Source: Amycolatopsis mongoliensis
GTDB taxonomy: Bacteria; Actinomycetota; Actinomycetes; Mycobacteriales; Pseudonocardiaceae
Length of the DNA: 64,000 nucleotides
NCBI RefSeq assembly: GCF_030285665.1
Contig: NZ_CP127295.1
Location: forward strand, 1,302,001-1,366,000
Direction: 5' to 3'
This document shows positions 33,878 to 42,739 of this stretch, one piece after another (position 1 is the stretch's first letter; each line of letters begins with the position of its first letter). Below the pieces are notes generated by a model. It saw only the letters and a list, made by a program, of their open reading frames with translations, ran no database searches and had not been told where the DNA came from. A program made the translations under genes and the position numbers.

Positions 33878-34863
33878 AGATCGTGGTAGTGGTCGGCGGA
33901 GTGGGCGGGGCCCGCTTCCTGCTGGGTGTCAAGGCAGCACTGGGCATGGCACCGGAAGGTGCTTCGGAGTCCGGGCACGAGGTGACGGCGCTGGTCAACA
34001 CCGGCGACGACGTCTGGATGCACGGCCTCCGGATCTGTCCTGACCTGGACACCTGCATGTACACCCTGGGCGGCGGGATCGACAAAGAACGCGGCTGGGG
34101 GCACTCGGGCGAGACCTGGGTCGTCAAGGAGGAGCTGGCCGCCTACGGCGCCGAGCCGAGCTGGTTCGGCCTCGGCGACAAGGACATCGCCACCCACCTG
34201 ATCCGGTCGCGGATGCTGCGCGCGGGCTACCCGCTGTCGGCGGTGACCGAAGCCCTGTGCGACCGCTGGCAGCCCGGCGTCCGGCTGCTGCCGATGTCCG
34301 ACGACCGCGTCGAGACGCACGTCGTCATCGACGACCCGGAGCAGGACGGCCAGCAGAAGGCCGTCCACTTCCAGGAGTGGTGGGTGCGCTACCGCGCCGA
34401 GCCGAAGGCGCACTCGATCGTCGCCGTCGGGGCCGACGAGGCCAAGCCCGCGCCGGGCGTGCTCGACGCGATCGAGGATGCCGACGCGGTGCTGTTCGCG
34501 CCGTCGAACCCGGTGGTCTCGGTGGGCACCGTGCTGGGCGTGCCGGGGGTCCGGGACGCGCTGCGCAAGACGTCGGCCGGCGTCGTCGGGGTGTCGCCGA
34601 TCATCGGCGGCAAGGCGCTGCGCGGCATGGCCGACGCGTGCCTGACCGCGATCGGCGTCGAGACGTCGGCGGAGGCCGTGGGCCGGCACTACGGCTCGCG
34701 CAAGGACGGCGGCGTGCTGGACGGCTGGCTGATCGCGGAAGGCGAGACGGCGGACGTGCCGGGCGTGACCGTCCGCGACGTCCCGCTGCTGATGTCCGAT
34801 GTGGACGCGACCGCGGCGATGGCCCGCGCGGCGCTCGAACTGGCCGGAGCCCCCGTTGACTGA
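33874..34863 (+). CDS. cofD: 2-phospho-L-lactate/phosphoenolpyruvate transferase (F420 synthesis)
   Basis: CofD/FbiA joins an activated lactyl- or enolpyruvyl-phosphate to the deazaflavin Fo, forming (dehydro-)F420-0. The 329-aa product starts with the conserved [12 protein letters not shown] loop and contains [16 protein letters not shown] and [12 protein letters not shown] at 33874 overlaps the GNAT stop. cofE follows with an 8-nt overlap. In M. tuberculosis the same fbiA-fbiB order occurs. Confidence 0.94.
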   Translation: MKIVVVVGGVGGARFLLGVKAALGMAPEGASESGHEVTALVNTGDDVWMHGLRICPDLDTCMYTLGGGIDKERGWGHSGETWVVKEELAAYGAEPSWFGLGDKDIATHLIRSRMLRAGYPLSAVTEALCDRWQPGVRLLPMSDDRVETHVVIDDPEQDGQQKAVHFQEWWVRYRAEPKAHSIVAVGADEAKPAPGVLDAIEDADAVLFAPSNPVVSVGTVLGVPGVRDALRKTSAGVVGVSPIIGGKALRGMADACLTAIGVETSAEAVGRHYGSRKDGGVLDGWLIAEGETADVPGVTVRDVPLLMSDVDATAAMARAALELAGAPVD

Positions 34864-36193
34864 CCACGCCTCCCCCAAGCTGGAGATCCTGCCCGTCACC
34901 GGGCTGCCGGAGTTCCGCCCCGGCGACGACCTGACCGGCGCGATCGTCAAGGCCGCGCCGTGGCTGCGCTCGGGTGACGTCCTGGTCGTGACCAGCAAGA
35001 TCGTCTCGAAGGCCGAGGGCAGGCTCGTCAAGGTGCCCGCCGACCCCGAGACCCGCGACGCCGAACGCCGGAAGCTCGTCGAGCGCGAGGCCATCCGGGT
35101 GGTCGCGCGGATCGCGCGCACGGTGATCACCCAGAACCACCTGGGGATCGTGCAGGCGGCGTCGGGCATCGACGCGTCGAACGTCGAGGGCGACGAGGTC
35201 GCGCTGCTGCCGGCGGACCCGGACGCGTCGGCCCTGGCCCTGCGCAACGGGCTGCGCGAGCGGCTCGGCGTCGAGGTCGCGGTGGTCGTCACGGACACGA
35301 TGGGCCGCGCGTGGCGGGTCGGGCAGACCGACGCCGCGATCGGCTCCTCCGGGCTGCGCGTGCTGCACGCCTACCGCGGCGAGGTCGACGGGCAGGGCAA
35401 CGAGCTGGCCGTCACCGAGGTGGCGGTCGCCGACGAGCTGGCCGCGGCCGCCGACCTGGTCAAGGGCAAGCTCGGCGGCACGCCGGTCGCCGTCGTCCGC
35501 GGTCTGGACATCTTCGACGACGGCTCGACGGCGCGGAACCTGGTCCGCCCGCTCGACGAAGACCTCTTCCGGCTGGGCACGAACGAAGCCCTCGAGCAGG
35601 GGCGGCGCGCGGCCGTCCCGTCCCGCCGTTCGGTGCGGCAGTTCTCGGACGAGCCGGTGGACCCCGCCGCGATGCGCCGCGCGGTGGCGTCCGCGCTGAC
35701 CGCGCCCGCGCCGCACCACACGCACCCGGTGCGGTTCGTGTGGCTGCGCGACCCCGGCCTGCGACACAAGCTGCTCGACGCGATGCGCGAGTCGTGGCGG
35801 GCCGACCTGTCCGGGGACGAGTTCACCCAGGACCAGATCGCGAAGCGGCTCAGCCGCGGCGACATCCTTTACCGGGCCCCGGAAGTCGTCATCCCGTTCC
35901 TGGTGCCCGACGGCGCGCACACCTACCGCGACGACCGCCGCAACGACTGCGAGAAGACGATGTTCACCGTCGCCGGCGGCGCCGCGGTGCAGGGCCTGCT
36001 GGTCTCGCTGGCGGCCGAGGGACTGGGTTCGTGCTGGATCGGGTCGACGATCTTCGCCGCCGACGTCGTCCGGGACGTCCTCGGCCTCGGCGAGCGCTGG
36101 CAGCCGCTCGGCTCGGTCGCGATCGGCGTCCCGCTCGTCGATCCCGGCCCGCGCGGGCCGATCACCCCCGGGGAAGGACTGCTGGAGCTGTGA
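34856..36193 (+). CDS. cofE: F420:gamma-glutamyl ligase/FMN reductase fusion (FbiB)
   Basis: The 445-aa bifunctional protein adds the poly-gamma-glutamate tail to F420-0. It has a CofE ligase domain (about 1-245, with [13 protein letters not shown] and [10 protein letters not shown]) and a C-terminal nitroreductase-type FMN domain (about 250-445, with SRRSVRQF) that reduces dehydro-F420. The length matches mycobacterial FbiB. TTG at 34856 is the start: GGAG lies about 8 nt upstream and no ATG/GTG fits; it overlaps the end of cofD by 8 nt. Confidence 0.94.
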   Translation: MTDHASPKLEILPVTGLPEFRPGDDLTGAIVKAAPWLRSGDVLVVTSKIVSKAEGRLVKVPADPETRDAERRKLVEREAIRVVARIARTVITQNHLGIVQAASGIDASNVEGDEVALLPADPDASALALRNGLRERLGVEVAVVVTDTMGRAWRVGQTDAAIGSSGLRVLHAYRGEVDGQGNELAVTEVAVADELAAAADLVKGKLGGTPVAVVRGLDIFDDGSTARNLVRPLDEDLFRLGTNEALEQGRRAAVPSRRSVRQFSDEPVDPAAMRRAVASALTAPAPHHTHPVRFVWLRDPGLRHKLLDAMRESWRADLSGDEFTQDQIAKRLSRGDILYRAPEVVIPFLVPDGAHTYRDDRRNDCEKTMFTVAGGAAVQGLLVSLAAEGLGSCWIGSTIFAADVVRDVLGLGERWQPLGSVAIGVPLVDPGPRGPITPGEGLLEL

Positions 36194-36735
36194 GCCTGCA
36201 CGCGGACGCCGTCGCGACGCTCGATGCGTGGCGGCCCACGGTCCCTTCCCAGGAGTCGCTGCGGCAGGCGTTCCTCGGGTTCCTCGCGGCGCGGGAAGAC
36301 GCCTGTCAGCGCTCGTGCGCGGCCGGGCACCTGACGGCGTCGGCAGTGCTGCTGGACCACACGGGGTCGCGGGTGCTGCTGACGCTGCACCCGCGGGTCG
36401 GCCGCTGGCTGCAGCTCGGCGGGCACTGCGAACCCGCCGACGTCTCGCTGGCCGGGGCCGCGCTGCGGGAGGCCGCCGAGGAGTCCGGGATCGACGGGCT
36501 GCGGATCGGCGACGCGCCGGTGCACCTGGACGTCCACCCGATCACGTGCTCCCTCGGGGTGCCCACGCGGCACTTCGACGTCCGGTACGCGGTGCACGCC
36601 CCGCCGGGCGCGGAGCCGGTGCGCAGCGACGAGTCCGACGACCTGCGGTGGTGGCCGGTGGACGCGCTCCCGGCGGGGTCGGAAGATCTCGCCGATCTGG
36701 TGAAAGCGGCCGTTCCTGTCGGTGCCGGGCACTAG
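36190..36735 (+). CDS. Nudix hydrolase
   Basis: The 181-aa protein has a Nudix box around residues 77-101; it contains GGHCEPAD and the REAAEESGI core that binds metal, while the first Glu of the canonical box is displaced. GTG at 36190 overlaps the cofE stop by 4 nt, making a four-gene overlapping run from the GNAT gene. It may clean up a nucleotide by-product of F420 activation, but the substrate is not shown by sequence. Confidence 0.86.
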   Translation: MSLHADAVATLDAWRPTVPSQESLRQAFLGFLAAREDACQRSCAAGHLTASAVLLDHTGSRVLLTLHPRVGRWLQLGGHCEPADVSLAGAALREAAEESGIDGLRIGDAPVHLDVHPITCSLGVPTRHFDVRYAVHAPPGAEPVRSDESDDLRWWPVDALPAGSEDLADLVKAAVPVGAGH

Positions 36736-36761
36736 CCTGGGCTCCGGAGAGGGAGGACCAC

Positions 36762-37166
36762 ATGGCTACGCAGTTCCCCGAGCGGGTGCACTATCACTCC
36801 GGAAGTGGCGGCGGCGACGGAGTCTTCGGCTACATCGTCGTCGGCCTGCTGATCCTGGCGATCATCGTGTTCGTGATCGTGGTGGTGGTGCGCGTTTCGA
36901 AGATGCGCCGCGAAGAGGCGATGAAGAACGGCGGCCAGTTCCCGCCCGCGCAGAACTTCCCGCCGCAGCAGAACTTCCCGCCGCCCCAGGGGTTCACGCC
37001 GGGATACCCGCCGTCGCAGCCGATGCCGCAGCAGCCGGGGTTCGCGCCGCCGCCGGGACAGCCGGGCTATCCGCCGTCGCAGCCGGTGCCGCAGCAGCAG
37101 TACGCGCCGCAGGGGCCGTACGGGCAGCGGCCGCCCGGCCCGGGAGCGGGTCCGCAGAGCTGGTGA
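36762..37166 (+). CDS. Small membrane protein with Pro/Gln-rich tail (first)
   Basis: The 134-aa protein has a short N-terminus and one very hydrophobic helix (about 23-44: FGYIVVGLLILAIIVFVIV). A basic patch VSKMRREEA then leads to an 80-residue cytoplasmic Pro/Gln/Gly tail with PPSQP and PPQQNF repeats. ATG at 36762 has GGAGG upstream. Unknown function. Its stop overlaps the GntR start (GTGA), so it is co-translated with the regulator. Confidence 0.78.
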   Translation: MATQFPERVHYHSGSGGGDGVFGYIVVGLLILAIIVFVIVVVVRVSKMRREEAMKNGGQFPPAQNFPPQQNFPPPQGFTPGYPPSQPMPQQPGFAPPPGQPGYPPSQPVPQQQYAPQGPYGQRPPGPGAGPQSW

Positions 37167-37528
37167 TCATCTCCTTCGACAGCAGTTCGCCGGTCCCGCC
37201 GTTCGAGCAGGTCCGGTCCGGGCTCGCGACGCGGATCAACGACCGGAGCCTGCCGGTGGGCACGAAGCTGCCCACGGTCCGCCAGTTCGCCGCCGACCTG
37301 GGGATCGCCCCGAACACGGTGGCCCGCGCGTACCGCGAACTGGAGGAGGCCGGGCTGATCGAGACGCGCGGCCGGGCGGGCAGCTTCGTCGCGGCTTCGG
37401 GCGACCAGAGCCGGCGGCGGGCCCAGCAGGCCGCGGCGAAGTACGCGGAACTGACCCGTAAGCTCGGCTTGGCCGACGCGGAAGCGTTGTCGATCGTCCG
37501 CGCGGCACTCGACGAAGGGAACGGCTGA
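37163..37528 (+). CDS. GntR-family regulator, YtrA type
   Basis: The 121-aa protein has an N-terminal winged helix (about 10-75: VGTKLPTVRQFAADLGIAPN, then ARAYRELEEAGLIETRGRAG) and only a short C-terminal helical dimerisation tail. That is the YtrA subfamily, which usually controls membrane transport operons. GTG at 37163 overlaps the previous stop, and the next gene begins 2 nt after its stop. Confidence 0.88.
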   Translation: MIISFDSSSPVPPFEQVRSGLATRINDRSLPVGTKLPTVRQFAADLGIAPNTVARAYRELEEAGLIETRGRAGSFVAASGDQSRRRAQQAAAKYAELTRKLGLADAEALSIVRAALDEGNG

Positions 37529-37530
37529 CC

Positions 37531-37833
37531 GTGGGTTTGAACCTGCTGACACTGCTGATCATCCTGATCCCGGTCGCGCTGGTGGTGACGGTCGTGGTCG
37601 TCGTGGTCAAGACGAGCAAGCCGAAGCAGCCGCCGTACCCGCAGCAGTACCCGGGTTACCCGCCCCAGCAGGGGTACCCGGGCCAGCAGCCGCCGGGATA
37701 CCCGCCCCAGCAGGGCTATCCGGGCCAGCAGCCGCCGGGATACCCGCCGCAGCAAGGCTATCCCGGTCAGCCGCCGTACCCGCCGCAGCAGGGCTACCCG
37801 CCCTCGCAGGGCGGTTACCCGCCCCAGCAGTAG
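37531..37833 (+). CDS. Small membrane protein with GYPPQQ repeats (second)
   Basis: The 100-aa protein has one N-terminal helix (about 3-27: LNLLTLLIILIPVALVVTVV) and a KTSKPK basic patch. The remainder is a low-complexity tail with three 14-residue PGYPPQQGYPGQQP-type repeats encoded by a 42-bp tandem repeat. GTG at 37531. Topology is like the protein at 36762. Function unknown; such tails often mediate phase-like self-association or scaffold binding. Confidence 0.78.
   Translation: MGLNLLTLLIILIPVALVVTVVVVVVKTSKPKQPPYPQQYPGYPPQQGYPGQQPPGYPPQQGYPGQQPPGYPPQQGYPGQPPYPPQQGYPPSQGGYPPQQ
37651..37776 (+). repeat. Three 42-bp tandem repeats within coding sequence
   Basis: Copies begin at 37651, 37693 and 37735, each starting CCGGG(T/A)TACCCGCC. 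The first two differ at only a few positions. They encode the 14-residue GYPPQQ units, so copy number may vary by slippage without breaking the frame. Confidence 0.85.
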
Positions 37834-37891
37834 CCGAAGTCCGTGAAGGCCACCCCGAGGAGTTCCTCGCGGTGGCCTTCACGGCTTTCGG
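37834..37891. terminator. Long hairpin, family D, bidirectional terminator
   Basis: CCGAA-GT-CCGTGAAGGCCACC pairs with GGTGGCCTTCACGG-CT-TTCGG, with an inner CGAGGA/TCCTCG stem. It sits in the 61 bp between two convergent genes and would stop both. Outer arms CCGTGAA/TTCACGG match hairpins at 19839 and 55052. Confidence 0.85.
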
Positions 37892-37894
37892 GGC

Positions 37895-38791
37895 TCACAT
37901 GGCGCGGTAGTCGCGCAGCTCGATGCGCGGGCCGAAGCGCGGCCGCCGGTGCCCGGCCGCCTCCAGGTACCGCACCGCCCGCTGCCGCTGCGGGGCGTAC
38001 GGCGCCAGGACCTCCGCCATCCCCGCGTCGTCGAGTTTCAGGCCCAGCACGGCGTTCCCGACCATCGACGGGATGTTGTAGTCGCCGAAGCTGACCGCGT
38101 CCGGGTCGCCCCACGCGCGCTGCGCGACCTCCGCCGCCGTCCACACCCCGATGCCCGGCACGTGCCGCAGCAGGTGCCGCCCCGCGAGACCGCCCAGCTC
38201 CACCGCCCGCTCCAGGTGGCCGGCGACGCGGGCCGCGTTGAGCAGCGCCGTGCGGCGCTTGATGTCGACGCCCGCGCGGTGCCAGTGCCAGTCGGGCAGC
38301 GACCGCAGCGCCACCGGCGTCGGCGGCACGCGCAGCCGCTCCGGCCCCGGCCCCGGCGCCGGCGTGCCGAACCGGCGGCACAGCTCGGCCCACGACCGGA
38401 TCGCCTCCTTGCCGGTCACCTTCTGCTCCAGCACCGCGAGCACCAGCCAGTCCCACACCACGCCGGTCGCGCCGAGCCGCAGCCCCGGGTTCTCGCGCCG
38501 GGCACGCGCGACGACGTCGTGGTGCGCGACGAACTCCGAGTCGTCGTCGTTCGCCCCCAGCAGTGCGGGGACGCCACTGAGCAGCCGGTCCGCGCCGTCG
38601 CCCCAGGCCGCGGCCTCGACGCGGCCGTCGGTCAGCTTGCGCAGGGCCAGCGTGCCCGGGCCGTCCGGCGTGTTCGACGCGAGCCACGTGATCCCGCGCT
38701 CGTCGGTGAGGATGTTGAGCGAGCCGCGCCCGCGCTTCAGCGGACCCAGGACGCTGCCCAGGTCGACCTCGAACGCGGGACGCCAGAACAT
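37895..38791 (-). CDS. DNA-3-methyladenine glycosylase II-like (HhH-GPD)
   Basis: The 298-aa base-excision enzyme resembles AlkA: a helix-hairpin-helix (HVPGIGVWTAAEVA) followed by the Gly/Pro loop and Asp in AVSFGDYNIP, the expected catalytic Asp. The N-terminal 90 residues form the AlkA_N-like strand region. It would remove alkylated bases. Convergent with the small membrane protein and 2 nt from the manB stop on the same strand, with manB upstream of it. Confidence 0.85.
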   Translation of the reverse strand: MFWRPAFEVDLGSVLGPLKRGRGSLNILTDERGITWLASNTPDGPGTLALRKLTDGRVEAAAWGDGADRLLSGVPALLGANDDDSEFVAHHDVVARARRENPGLRLGATGVVWDWLVLAVLEQKVTGKEAIRSWAELCRRFGTPAPGPGPERLRVPPTPVALRSLPDWHWHRAGVDIKRRTALLNAARVAGHLERAVELGGLAGRHLLRHVPGIGVWTAAEVAQRAWGDPDAVSFGDYNIPSMVGNAVLGLKLDDAGMAEVLAPYAPQRQRAVRYLEAAGHRRPRFGPRIELRDYRAM

Positions 38792-38793
38792 CG

Positions 38794-39873
38794 CTACGCG
38801 TCGCTCGAGAAGCGGACGGAACCGTCGGGCAGCACGACGTCCGGCCAGATCCGGGCGCCGTCGAGCAGCTCGCAGCCGGCGCCGACGGACACGCCGTCGC
38901 CCAGCACCACGCCGCGCAGCACCGCGCCGGCACCGACGCGCGCGCCGTGCCCGAGCACCGAGCGCTCGACGATCGCGCCCTCGGAGACCGCGGCGCCGTC
39001 GAAGAGCACCGAGCCGTCGATCTTCGCGCCCGAGCCGACCACGGCCGCGACGCCGATCGTCGAACCGCCGGACAGCTGGGCGTCTTCGGCCACGGAAGCG
39101 CCGTCGAGCACCAGGAACTCGCCGGGCCGGCCGGGCAGCGCCGACGTCGGCGCGACGCCCCGCACCAGGTCGGCGGATCCGCGGACGAACGCCTCCGGCG
39201 TGCCGACGTCCAGCCAGTAGGACGAGTCGACGAACCCCTGGATGTGCGCGCCCTGTTCCAGCAGCTGCGGGAACGTCTCACGCTCGACGGAAACCCGGCG
39301 CCCGGTCGGGATGGCCTCGATCACCGGGCGGCGGAAGACGTAGCAGCCGGCGTTGATCTGGTCGGTCGGCGGGTTCGGCGTCTTCTCGAGGAACGCCTGG
39401 ACGCGGCCGGTCTCGTCGGTCGGCACCGAGCCGAAGCGGCTCGGGTCGGGCACGCGCTGCAGGTGCAGCGTGACGTCGGCCTCGGTCTCGCGGTGCACGC
39501 GCAGCTGCTCGCCGAGGTCGGAGCCGGAGATGATGTCGCCGTTGAAGACGATCACGTGGTCGGCGCGCAGCTTGTCGTAGACGTTCCGGATGGCGCCCGC
39601 CGTGTCGAGCGGCTCCTCCTCGACCACGTACTCCAGCTCCAGCCCGATCGACTTGCCGTCGCCGAAGTACTCCTCGAACACCTCCGCCCGGTAGCTCGTG
39701 CCCAGCACGACGTGCCGGATCCCGGCCTCGCGGATGCGGGAGAACAGGTGGCTCAGGTACGGCGTCCCGGCTGTCGGGAGCATCGGCTTCGGTGCCGAAA
39801 GGGTCAGTGGCCGCAGGCGCGTGCCCTTGCCCCCGACCAGCACGACGGCGTCGATCTCGACCTCGGACGTCAC
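38794..39873 (-). CDS. manB: Mannose-1-phosphate guanylyltransferase
   Basis: Makes GDP-mannose for mannans, lipoglycans and glycoproteins. The 359-aa product has a nucleotidyltransferase domain (LVGGKGTRLRPLT at about 12-24, NGDIISG) and a C-terminal left-handed beta-helix (about 265-350). GTG at 39873 has AGAGGAG 6 nt upstream. It matches mycobacterial Rv3264c in length and in lying near wbbL. Glucose-1-phosphate thymidylyltransferases are similar, so substrate preference rests partly on context. Confidence 0.87.
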   Translation of the reverse strand: MTSEVEIDAVVLVGGKGTRLRPLTLSAPKPMLPTAGTPYLSHLFSRIREAGIRHVVLGTSYRAEVFEEYFGDGKSIGLELEYVVEEEPLDTAGAIRNVYDKLRADHVIVFNGDIISGSDLGEQLRVHRETEADVTLHLQRVPDPSRFGSVPTDETGRVQAFLEKTPNPPTDQINAGCYVFRRPVIEAIPTGRRVSVERETFPQLLEQGAHIQGFVDSSYWLDVGTPEAFVRGSADLVRGVAPTSALPGRPGEFLVLDGASVAEDAQLSGGSTIGVAAVVGSGAKIDGSVLFDGAAVSEGAIVERSVLGHGARVGAGAVLRGVVLGDGVSVGAGCELLDGARIWPDVVLPDGSVRFSSDA

Positions 39874-40014
39874 GGAAATCTCCTCTTGTATCACGCACCG
39901 CTGAGCGACAAGCCGCGGGAAACCCTGACGGAGGTCGCCCGGAGGGCCTACCCTAGACAGGAAACAGGCGGGCCTTTCCCCAGAGGGCCCCGGGTCAGTC
40001 GGGAGGCCGAGGGG

Positions 40015-40482
40015 ATGGACCCCCGCGATCGGGCGGACGCCCTGCTCGCACGAGCCCAGGCGCGCGGTGTGTTCGTGGTGACGCCGGACAGCGCCATTTC
40101 GCCGATGGACGCCTCGAACACGCAGCAGATACCGCGGGCGCAGATCGACGGCCTCGACAGAAGCCAGGACCCGGACACGACCACGCAGCTCCCGGCGTCG
40201 CTGATCGAGGAGAACGACCACCCGCTCGCGGGTGCGTCGCCCACGCGGCGGCTGGAGGCTTCCGGTGGCTCGCGCCGTCCGCAGGCGACCACGCCGCTGA
40301 GCACGCCGACGCCGACGACACCGATGAAGAAGCCGGTCACGGCGCCGCTGGCCCGCCGGCCCCAGGCCGAGCCGATCACGAGCCCGCTGAAGGAGCCCGA
40401 CCCGGAGGACACCGGCCTGGTGCCGACGGTGACGCAGAACAACGGCAGGTCCGACCTTTCGCGCCGGCTCGACGGGATCTAG
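40015..40482 (+). CDS. Hypothetical hydrophilic protein
   Basis: The 155-aa protein has no signal peptide or membrane segment and is rich in Thr, Pro, Ser and charged residues, probably disordered from about 45 on. The start MDPRDRADALLARAQARG could form a helix. ATG at 40015 has GGGAGG upstream; TACCCT at 39949-39954 may be the -10. Its last 4 bp overlap the end of convergent wbbL. No family recognised. Confidence 0.72.
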   Translation: MDPRDRADALLARAQARGVFVVTPDSAISPMDASNTQQIPRAQIDGLDRSQDPDTTTQLPASLIEENDHPLAGASPTRRLEASGGSRRPQATTPLSTPTPTTPMKKPVTAPLARRPQAEPITSPLKEPDPEDTGLVPTVTQNNGRSDLSRRLDGI

Positions 40483-41339
40483 CGGGTCTCCAGCTTCAGC
40501 CGGAGCGCCAGCCCGAGCTTCGCAGCGGCCAGCACCGGCTTCCAGGCGAGGCCCTGGTGGCGGTCGGCGAGGTAGCGGTAGGCGCTGTCGTGGTGGGCCT
40601 TGAGCATCTTCTCCGACGCCTGCGACGTCGAGTGCCCGCCCTCGTGGGTGACGCTCGCGGACGGCGCGTAGACGTTCAGCCAGCCCGCCTTCGCCAGCCG
40701 GTCGCCGAGGTCGACGTCCTCGAAGTACATGAAGTAGCGCGTGTCGAAGCCGCCGACGGAGTCGAACGCCTCCCGGCGGATCAGCTGGCACGAGCCGGAC
40801 AGCCAGCCCGAGACGCGCTCGACCGGCGTGCCGGTCTCCTGGCGGTACTGCTTCGTCCAGGGGTTGCCCGGCCAGACCTTCGCGAAGACGGCGTGCCCGA
40901 TGCCGCGCCCGAACGAGGGCAGCAGCCGCGCCGAGGGGTAGACGGTCCCGTCGAGGTCGTGGATGAGCGGCCCGAAGGCACCCCCGCGCGGCCACCGGCT
41001 CGCGACCTCGAGGAGGGCGTCGAGCGACCCGGGCTCCCATTCGAGGTCCGGGTTGACGACGACGACCCAGCCGTACCGCTCGTCCAACTCCGCGACGCCG
41101 CGGTTGGCGGCAGTCCCGTAGCCGACGTTCTCGCCGATGCTGAGCAGCTGCACGTTCTTCCGGTTGGCGGTGGCCCTTTCGAGAGCACCCTCGACGGAAG
41201 CGTTGTCCGCGACGACCACCTTGACCTCGCGCTCGGTGGCCTTCTCGAGGGTGTCGAGGAACCGCTCGATGGTGTCCTCGGAGAAGTAGGTCACGGTCAC
41301 GACGCCGACATCGTCGCCATAGCGGGAGTGCTCAGTCAC
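40479..41339 (-). CDS. wbbL: dTDP-Rha:GlcNAc-PP-polyprenol rhamnosyltransferase
   Basis: GT2 enzyme that adds the linker rhamnose joining arabinogalactan to peptidoglycan. The 286-aa product follows mycobacterial WbbL closely: VVTVTYFSEDTIERFL, ADNASVEG, NVGYGTAANRG, NPDLEW, VYPSARLLPSF, GWLSGSCQLIRREAF and FMYFEDVDLGDRLAKAGW. GTG at 41339 is preferred; GACAAT 6 nt upstream is -10-like. A GTG at 41354 would add five residues. In mycobacteria wbbL lies between manB and rmlD; here glycosyltransferases separate it from rmlD. Confidence 0.92.
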   Translation of the reverse strand: MTEHSRYGDDVGVVTVTYFSEDTIERFLDTLEKATEREVKVVVADNASVEGALERATANRKNVQLLSIGENVGYGTAANRGVAELDERYGWVVVVNPDLEWEPGSLDALLEVASRWPRGGAFGPLIHDLDGTVYPSARLLPSFGRGIGHAVFAKVWPGNPWTKQYRQETGTPVERVSGWLSGSCQLIRREAFDSVGGFDTRYFMYFEDVDLGDRLAKAGWLNVYAPSASVTHEGGHSTSQASEKMLKAHHDSAYRYLADRHQGLAWKPVLAAAKLGLALRLKLETR

Positions 41340-41407
41340 CCGGCCATTGTCCACCGGTCACCGAACGCGACCCCGCCACCCCGCGCCCGGTGACGGAAAC
41401 GCCGACA

Positions 41408-41535
41408 CGCGTGATCAGGAAGCCGACACGCGTGATCAGGGAGTCGACACGACGCGCGCGGCCGGGCCCCGCCGCGTCGACCCTTCAATCACGCGAGTCG
41501 ACCCTTCAATCACGCGTGTCGACTCTCGAATCACG
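41408..41535. repeat. 21-bp units in inverted clusters, family B copy 2
   Basis: Two units of type CGCGTGATCAGGAAGCCGACA (41408-41449), a 24-bp GC-rich centre, then three opposite units of type CGTGTCGACCCTTCAATCACG (41473-41535). The order of the two orientations is the reverse of the array at 13456. It ends 2 nt from the stop of the GT4 gene at 41538. Confidence 0.88.
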
Positions 41536-41537
41536 CC

Positions 41538-42686
41538 TCAGCGGGTGCGGAGGTGGCGGGACCAGGCCTTCGCGTACGCCTCGCGGTGCCGCTCGGCGGT
41601 CGTCGCCCAGGAGAACTCCTTCGCGCGCTGCTGAGCCGCTGTCGCCAGCTCGGACCGGCGGCCCGGATCGGCCAGCAGCTCCGCGATCGCCGCGGCGACG
41701 TCCCCCGCGCCGACGCCGCAGTACGCCACCGCGTCCCCGCCGACCTCCGGCAACGACAGCCGCCGCGTGGTCAGCACGCAGGCGCCGCACGCCATCGCCT
41801 CCAGCACCGGCAGCCCGAAGCCCTCGCCCAGCGACGGGTACGCCACCAGCGAAGCCCCGCCGAGGAACCCGGCCAGGGTGCCGAAGGGCAGATATCCCGC
41901 CCGGATGACCCGAAGCCGGTGCGGCACGGCGTCCAGCGCCCGCTCGACCTGCGTGTCCCAGCCCGGCTGCCCGGCCAGCACCAACGCCGGCGCGTCCCGC
42001 CGGCCCGCCACCGCCCGCGCGAACCCGCGGATCAGCGCCGGCACGTTCTTGCGCGGCTCCAGCGCCCCGAGGAAGGCCACGTACGGCGTCCGCCCGAGCC
42101 CGACGGCCGCGCGCGCCGCTATCACCTCTTCGGGTGACGGCGGGTGGAAGCGCTCGGTGTCGACGCCGTGGTGGATGATCTCCAACTCCGCGTGCCGCAC
42201 CGGGCCGACGCGGGCCAGCTCCGCGGCCGTCGCCGCCGACGGGACCACGCACAGCGTCGCGCGCCGGAGCGCCGTCGCCGTCCACGCGCGGAAGAACCGG
42301 GCCTTCACCGACGAGTGCAGCACGGCGTCGGTGAAGAACGTCGCGTCGTGCAGCGTGACGACCGATGCCGCCGACGTCGCCAGCGGCATCGTGTAGTGCG
42401 GCGAGTGGACGACGTCCGCGCCGAGCCGGCGCACCAGCCGCGGCAGCGTCGCCTGTTCCCAGGTCAGCCGCGCGGTGCGGGTGGTCGTCGTCGGCGACGC
42501 GGGCACGATGCGCGAGCGCGGCGCCAGCCGATCGTAAAGCTGCAGGTCCCGCGGCTGGCAGACGACGGTGATCCGGGCCCCGTCCGCGTCGAGGGCGGCG
42601 ACGAGCGAATCCACGTACCGGCCGACCCCGCCGCGGTCCGCGGGAACCGCGGTCGCGTCGATCAGGACCCGGGGATCATCGCTCAC
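41538..42686 (-). CDS. GT4 glycosyltransferase
   Basis: The 382-aa retaining glycosyltransferase of the GT-B fold has VLIDATAVPADRGGVGRYVD at the N-terminus, VVHSPHYTMP, HHGVDTERFHP, LEPRKN and the donor-site EGFGLPVLEAMACG motif (E-x7-E). Likely transfers mannose, rhamnose or glucose within an envelope glycan. GTG at 42686 (GTG at 42689 is adjacent). 53 bp upstream lies another GT4 gene in the same direction; the pair is probably an operon. Confidence 0.88.
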   Translation of the reverse strand: MSDDPRVLIDATAVPADRGGVGRYVDSLVAALDADGARITVVCQPRDLQLYDRLAPRSRIVPASPTTTTRTARLTWEQATLPRLVRRLGADVVHSPHYTMPLATSAASVVTLHDATFFTDAVLHSSVKARFFRAWTATALRRATLCVVPSAATAAELARVGPVRHAELEIIHHGVDTERFHPPSPEEVIAARAAVGLGRTPYVAFLGALEPRKNVPALIRGFARAVAGRRDAPALVLAGQPGWDTQVERALDAVPHRLRVIRAGYLPFGTLAGFLGGASLVAYPSLGEGFGLPVLEAMACGACVLTTRRLSLPEVGGDAVAYCGVGAGDVAAAIAELLADPGRRSELATAAQQRAKEFSWATTAERHREAYAKAWSRHLRTR

Positions 42687-42739
42687 CACTGCAGGGTACG
42701 GCGGCGACCCTGCGTCATGGTGGGGAACTGGCAAACCGG

